Part shown: in pieces, positions 59,263 to 64,000 of the stretch
Layout of the letters: the number at the start of each line of letters is the position of its first letter
Position numbering within the stretch: position 1 is the stretch's first letter
Assembly: GCA_023105745.1 (NCBI GenBank)
Contig: JALGQZ010000011.1
Coordinates: forward strand, 45,352,698 to 45,416,697
Source: Austropuccinia psidii
Lineage: Eukaryota > Basidiomycota > Pucciniomycetes > Pucciniales > Sphaerophragmiaceae
Direction of reading: 5' to 3'
DNA: 64,000 nucleotides
Notes under the pieces: generated by a model
What the model saw: the letters and a program-made list of their open reading frames with translations, nothing else
Told to the model about the DNA's origin: nothing
The model's database searches: none
Translations under genes and position numbers: made by a program

Positions 59263-60753
59263 AGAACCCTAATGGATAAAGTCAGAACACTAATGATTGA
59301 ATCAGACATACTAAAGGAACTTTGGGAAGAGCTAACTAATACCACAAACTTTCTAAGAGTCAGAGTATCTGATAGTGGGAAAAGCCCTTTTGAAAAGCTG
59401 ATTAATAGAAAACCAAATCCATGAGGAATCAGAAGATTTGGATGTTGAGCATTTGTAACAAACAACAACTACAAATGTAAACTAGATAAAAGAGAATATA
59501 AGGGAATACTAATAGGATATGAACTGAGTTTTGGAGCTTATCAGATACTTCTGAAAGACATTGGAAAAATTATATGCTCCCGTGATGTCAGATTCAATGA
59601 AGATGAATTACCACTACAAATGAATAAGAATCAAGAACATATAGGACAAGAAATAGAACCAATTAGTGAAGAACAGGAGGCCCCAGTCCTACAAGAACCA
59701 CAAGAGCTAATTTGCATAAGATTAAGGATACCAAGAAATGAAGAAAGCTGAGAAACGGTTCCGGTAGGGGGAAAATACAAGAAGCAAAAAAAATAAACCA
59801 CGATGGGAATGGGAAATCTCCACAAAAGCCCCTAAGGACATTAACTCAAACATTTCACAAGAAAATATTATTGAGAGACAATCATGTACTAACTAAGCTT
59901 TAACTGTTGATATAGGAGAAGAAGCTGCCAAACAGAAAGACAAAGCATTCTACGAAAACAAAAAAATAATTTCTACTGCAATGAGTACACAAACAGAACT
60001 GAATGAAGGAAATCCAGATAATCTAAAAGAAGCCAGAGGAAGGAATGACTGACTTAGATGGAAAAAATGTCATTTTTCTGAATTGGATTACATCTCAGAT
60101 CAGAATGTATTCAAAATTGTACCAAAAGAAAAAACCTTAATCAATACTCAATGGGTATTCACCAAGAAATTCAATCATAAGGGAAACTTAGCAAGATACA
60201 AAGCTTGATGTGTAGCAAGAGGTTTTAAACAGAAAAATTGAATAGACTTTCAGGAAACTTTCTCACCAATGGGCCATCTGTCAGATTTGAGATTTCTGAT
60301 GAGTTATGCTGTACAGAAAGAAAAACAGATTCAACAAGCAGATTTTGTGACAGCATATCCTAACTCTGAGCTAAATGAAGAAGAATAAGAATTCTCATCA
60401 CCACCTGAGGGATTATTTGAATGGATTAGAGAATCTAAACCAGAAATATATGAAGACAGCATTGCAAAGAAATTCATGACCAATCCAACAGAATATGTAC
60501 TAAAATTGAAAAATAACTCTATGGACTAAAACAAGCTGCAAGAAGCTGGTACCAAACACTCAAAATTTGGCTTAGTGATTATGGTTTTGTAACAAGCAGT
60601 TCTGACCCTTGTTTGTTTATCAAAAATCAAACAATTCTCTTTACATGGGTAGATGATATCTTATTGATTGGAAATGATTCAACCCAAGTTATAATTGGAT
60701 TAAAGGGAAGCTTCAAGATAAAATACTTAGGACTTGCAATTCATGTACTACGT
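59263..60753 (+). pseudogene. Copia integrase C-terminal part and reverse transcriptase (broken)
   Basis: Continues the copia pol from 48989: LMDKVRTLMIESDILKELWE (59268 on), FGC-type segment and ILIGYELSFGAYQI (integrase C-terminal). The reverse transcriptase then starts with VFKIVPKEKTLINTQWVFTK and KQKNXIDFQETFSP near 60105-60260, TAYPNSELNEEE, YGLKQAARSWYQTL and the catalytic box, which reads WVDDILLIGN (60646-60675) where copia elements usually have YVDD. Several stops and frameshifts. The reading ends LGLAIHVL at 60750, abutting the next LTR, so RNase H and the 3' LTR are missing from the window. Confidence 0.85.
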
Positions 60754-61254
60754 TGTGGGAACTCCTTTTGGTGTGGGATGAAATAAGGCAGTACCTTGAG
60801 GGGGAAATTATTGGTAAGTCTGTTTTGAATTTCAGAATTGTCCAATAACCATGGGTGCTAAGGTGTATTAGCTGCCCCTCTAAATAATACTGAATAGTCA
60901 GCCTACAGAGAATCACAAAATAAAATAAGATTTGTGGCTTTAACAGATAGAGAAGACTTATCAGCAGTCTCTCAATCAGACCTATCAATAACACTACAGT
61001 AAAATTTTTATTTAAAACTAAAATTTCTGATAAAATAAAGACTAAGAGTTTTTTTTTTATTATTTTAATAAAAGTAATTATAATATATATATTTTTTTTT
61101 TTGGCTTTCTGTTATTTTAATAAAAGTAATAGGAATATTTGTTTTTTGGGTTTTATGATGATTATAATGATTTTTTTTTCTTGATATGAGTACTAATAAT
61201 TAGACTACTGGATTTGATTCTTTTAGGATTTTTTTAATACTGAGTTTATATCAC

Positions 61255-61475
61255 TACTTCTTCTCTTTGTTAATAACACTAAGCTTTTGAGCAAGGCTAC
61301 TAAGCTTTTACTATGGCTATACTACTATTCTTCACTAATACTAAGCTACTGAGCTTTTACTACGGTTATACTACTATTCTTCACTAATACTAAGCTACTG
61401 AGCAAGGCTACTGAGCTTTTACTATGGTTATACTACTATTCTTCACTAATACTAAGCCACTGAGCTTTTCACTAC
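61255..61475. repeat. Tandem repeat inside the LTR (ACTAAGCTACTGAGC units)
   Basis: Alternating blocks of ACTAAGCTACTGAGC(AAGGCTACTGAGC) and TTTTACTATGGTTATACTACTATTCTTCACTAAT (shown for description in parts), repeated about three to four times with unit length near 55-70 bp. No coding capacity. Confidence 0.8.
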
Positions 61476-61639
61476 TAAAACACTACTACTATTCTAGATA
61501 TCCTGCTAGTTCAGGGATGGTTGTGATCCTGGATAGTGGGAACTTGTTCCATGATGATGGGAAATTGAGGGAGAGAGGACCTCTATTTATAGCTTTTAGG
61601 CCTCCATAGAGCTTCTCAAAACAGGGTACTTAGAAAAAT

Positions 61640-62050
61640 CATAGTTGAGATGTTTTAGCTGGTGAGACGTGTAGTTTTGGTGTAGCAACGTGTTTGCTGA
61701 GAGAATTATGCTGGTGGTGCTTTTTCTTATCAAAATCATGTGATGTCTTTGAGATAATTTTGCTGGTGAGATTTTCTTTTTATCAGAGTCATGTGAGGTC
61801 ATTGAGATAATATGGCTGGTGATGTTTTCTTGAAGGTGGGGAAAGTATTTTTTTTGTTTCTATTTTTACGTATATTATGAGAGAATTATGCTAGTGGTAC
61901 TTTTTCTTATCAAAATCATGTGATGTGTTTGAGATAATTTTGCTGGTGGGATTTTCTTTTTTCCAAGAAAGTGGAGAAAATACAGCTCCTGACAATTGAA
62001 AATTCTTCTAGTCATATGATATATATGAGAAAATTATGCTGGTGTTTCTG
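61640..62050. repeat. Degenerate tandem repeat inside the LTR (GAGATAATTTTGCTGGTG units)
   Basis: Repeated words GAGA(T/G)AATTATGCTGGTG, then TTTTTCTTATCAAAATCATGTGATG, occur at about 61658, 61750, 61805, 61880, 61930 and 62025. The 61700-61780 and 61880-61960 segments are near-identical, showing a local duplication. Confidence 0.75.
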
Positions 62051-62470
62051 TTTTAGTATTGTATTATTTCATATGGAGATTGCATCATTTCTATCAAGTT
62101 TGCTGCGTGCCATTATTACTAAGCAAACATTTGTTCTTGGAAAATATATTGTAATTTTATGCATAGCCTTGAGGTATTTCTTCTTTCAATTGAATCAAGG
62201 TGGGGAAAATACAGCTTCTGATGCTTTGGTCTATTTTCATATACCTTTATTTAGATTAACTGCCTTTAATGACATAATTTGTTATTGATGATGCGATAAG
62301 GTGGATATATCCTTTGATACTATACTGTTTTGATAAGATCTTGAGGCTGTGTATTGTATATTTCTTTTTGAGATTTGTAGTTGTAATGTGTAAATATGTT
62401 TTGCGTATTATCATTTTTTTTTGTTTTATTGGTAAGCTTAAAACTGGTACTAATGGTATGGAATACCACA

Positions 62471-62481
62471 TCCCCCTCTCC
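62471..62481 (-). other. Polypurine tract of the right-hand Ty3 element
   Basis: Minus strand reads GGAGAGGGGGA immediately before the LTR start TGTGGTATTCC. Confidence 0.75.
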
Positions 62482-62525
62482 ATTTAATGCTGTCCCCAGC
62501 ATTCCAGTTGAAAAGCTTGCCAATA

Positions 62526-64000
62526 TCAATCATATCCATTTTGATCAATTTCTTCTCCCTCTGATATTAAATCTTCTTCTTCAATTTCTTCACTACTGTC
62601 ATTTTCTGACTCTGTACTTGATTCAACTTTCTTTCCTCTGGGATAAAACCTCTTGATGTGACTTGCTGCAAATTTTCTTGTAAGCTTGGTGCCATCCAAT
62701 TCTTCAAGCTCATAAGGTCCATTATTAACTTGATTTATGACTCTATAAGGTCCATTCCAACGGTTCTTGAAGAGTAAACCCCACTGTGACTCAAGTGGCT
62801 TATTATAAACTAATACCAAGTCCCCTAGTTCAAGTGGATTTCTCAGTCTATGTGCCATCTTTTTGTCCAAATATTTAACTGATTTGTGTCTTGAATCTCT
62901 TAATTTCTCTGCTGCTTCTAATCTTGTTTCCTCTTTTGCTGCAATCTGTATTGCTCTTGCTTCCAATAGCTCTTCTGTTGTTGAGATTTTATTCCATTCT
63001 ATGGCCAGGTATGTGTTTGTTTCTATGTCAATTGGTAAGACAGCCTGCTGACCAAACTGAAGTTCAAATGGTGAGTATCCTGTTGTTCTTTTTACCGAAA
63101 TTCTATCTTCCAAGGTTACAATTGGTAAGTATTCTTTCCATTTGGATCCATTTTCACCACACATTTTTACAAGTGCATCCTTCAATTGCTTATGGCCTCT
63201 TTCAATCATTCCTTGTGCTTCTGGGTAGTAAGGTGTAGTTATTCTGATTCTTGATCCTGCTCTTTTGACTGCTTCTTGTAGTTCTTTTCCAAATTCTGCT
63301 CCTCCGTCAACTGTCACTTCTTTTGGAGCTCCATATCTACAAATCCATTCTGACATAAACCATTCTGAGACTGATTTTGCAGTTAGCCTTGCTAATGCCA
63401 CAGTTTCTGGCCATCCTGAAAAGTCATCTCTTGCTATAACTAAATATTTCCATCTTCCTGCCTTAATGTGAACTGCATCCATGCTGACTCTTTCAAATAA
63501 AGTAGATGTTACAGATATCTTTGCTTCTTCTTTTTGTTGCAAATGACTCCTTTTTTGACATTCTTGACATGATTTGACCCATTTCTTGACTATCTTTTTC
63601 ATTCCTTCCCACCAATATCCTTTCTTGATTCTCCTGTATGTTTCATTTTCCCCTCTATGCCCCAGCTCTTCATGCATTCTTTTTAGTATCTGTTTCTGAG
63701 CTTTTTCATTGTATACAACTATTTGTGGATGTGCTTGATTTCTTCTTTTCAGCTGCCCTCCTTCTAAATAGAAGTTCACTGATCTTCTCTTAATTTTCTT
63801 GAAGTATTCTTCCCCAACACTTTGTGGCTTTTTCAAACTATTCAAATATTCCTGCATATGTTTTCCAAATCCTTCCTGTTTTATTGGAATTTCAATATTT
63901 TTTGTTTTATTCCTTGATAATTTTCCCACTTTGCTTGTATTTACTTCTTTTAGGCCAAATCCTGGATGTGGTTTAATCCAATCTTCCTCTTCATCAAAAT
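62526..64000 (-). CDS. pol: Ty3/gypsy integrase and C-terminal pol (partial, runs off the window)
   Basis: One uninterrupted minus-strand frame from the window edge to the stop at 62526-62528; the upstream part lies outside. It inserts the element's DNA copy into the genome. Order: an H2C2 finger (HEELGHRGENETYRRIKKGY then CQECQ), integrase core with Asp in RVSMDAVHIKAG, Asp in VTVDGGAEF and Glu in QGMIERGHKQL, a rust-type KRTTGYSPFELQFGQ segment, a GPY/F module (NRWNGPYRVI, GPYELEELDGT), HIKRFYPRG and an acidic Glu/Ser-rich tail. No chromodomain is seen, so it is a different clade from the chromovirus at 48990. Absence of stops across about 490 codons suggests a young element. Confidence 0.92.
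   Translation of the reverse strand, partial: FDEEEDWIKPHPGFGLKEVNTSKVGKLSRNKTKNIEIPIKQEGFGKHMQEYLNSLKKPQSVGEEYFKKIKRRSVNFYLEGGQLKRRNQAHPQIVVYNEKAQKQILKRMHEELGHRGENETYRRIKKGYWWEGMKKIVKKWVKSCQECQKRSHLQQKEEAKISVTSTLFERVSMDAVHIKAGRWKYLVIARDDFSGWPETVALARLTAKSVSEWFMSEWICRYGAPKEVTVDGGAEFGKELQEAVKRAGSRIRITTPYYPEAQGMIERGHKQLKDALVKMCGENGSKWKEYLPIVTLEDRISVKRTTGYSPFELQFGQQAVLPIDIETNTYLAIEWNKISTTEELLEARAIQIAAKEETRLEAAEKLRDSRHKSVKYLDKKMAHRLRNPLELGDLVLVYNKPLESQWGLLFKNRWNGPYRVINQVNNGPYELEELDGTKLTRKFAASHIKRFYPRGKKVESSTESENDSSEEIEEEDLISEGEEIDQNGYD

Larger units (their letters stand above)
47000..60753 (+). mobile_element. Decayed Ty1/copia element, interrupted twice
   Basis: Plus-strand copia pol order is clear: gag, protease, integrase, then reverse transcriptase. 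The 5' LTR end is near 47369 (TTTACACA followed by TTATCAGTACCAGAGTA, primer-site-like), with a TATAAATA box at 47227-47234. Its left boundary is not resolved. Integrase is interrupted after 48989 by the Ty3 element 48990-59262, and resumes at 59268 in frame after one copy of the AGAAC duplication. The element is cut at 60753, within or just after reverse transcriptase, by the LTR of a third retroelement. It contains many stops and frameshifts. Confidence 0.88.
60754..62470 (-). repeat. 3' LTR of the right-hand Ty3 element
   Basis: 1,717 bp with termini TGTGGGAACTCC ... GGAATACCACA (TG...CA). On its right lies the purine-rich GGAGAGGGGGA (minus strand, 62471-62481), the polypurine tract of the minus-strand element that continues to 64000. 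Its left end abuts copia coding sequence; the five bases before it, TACGT (60749-60753), would be one copy of the target duplication. Related to the solo LTR 4140-6082. Contains two internal tandem repeats. Confidence 0.85.

Noticed and set aside
62891..63238. Leucine-rich 115-codon plus-strand ORF
   Set aside because: Antisense of the intact integrase frame; composition is that of a complementary strand.

Overview
The window is AT-rich nuclear DNA of a fungus, most likely a rust (Pucciniales). The spliced genes have short introns (about 40-155 nt) and fungal-type proteins. Two distinct Ty3/gypsy families, the MULE-plus-OTU relic and the gag leader ORF look like what I remember from large, repeat-bloated rust genomes, Austropuccinia psidii (myrtle rust) above all. 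That species call is from memory and was not searched.

Only one short gene island is visible, about 9.1-14.4 kb. It holds a complete eight-exon gene for elongation factor 1-gamma (plus strand, 9628-11405) and, convergent to it, a small spliced gene resembling the fungal complex I 9.5 kDa subunit (minus strand, 13795-14297). Both have phase-consistent introns and higher GC than their surroundings.

Almost everything else is transposons at different stages of decay, many nested. From left to right: (1) a TA-flanked terminal-inverted-repeat element (377-1899) whose core is a 21-bp palindromic minisatellite; (2) a Tc1/mariner transposase relic (3880-6460) split by a solo LTR (4140-6082) containing a long (TA)n; (3) a possible Myb/SANT-type transposon protein relic (15.2-16.05 kb); (4) a tandem array of about 115-bp units, each with two hairpins, split by an old 10.5-kb minus-strand Ty3 chromovirus (21543-32076) that itself carries a roughly 0.75-kb insertion; (5) an unrecognised broken ORF (33.45-34.83 kb); (6) a MULE transposase fused to an OTU protease domain (36.7-41.2 kb), broken by an LTR relic and by a second member of the TA-flanked family, which carries its own OTU protease ORF; (7) a solo LTR with a perfect 5-bp duplication (42639-44057); (8) a decayed Ty1/copia element (about 47.0-60.75 kb) interrupted by a nearly intact 10.27-kb Ty3 chromovirus (48990-59262, perfect AGAAC duplication) and cut at its right end by the LTR of another Ty3 element that runs off the window on the minus strand (60754-64000).

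The most interesting signals are: a 194-codon ORF overlapping the gag leader of the chromovirus in the +1 frame, recognisable in both the young and the old copy; OTU protease domains in two different DNA transposons, one inserted in the other; the end structure and palindromic minisatellite of the TA-flanked family; and the two-hairpin array. Nothing prokaryotic was seen, and no CRISPR, rRNA or convincing intact tRNA gene.
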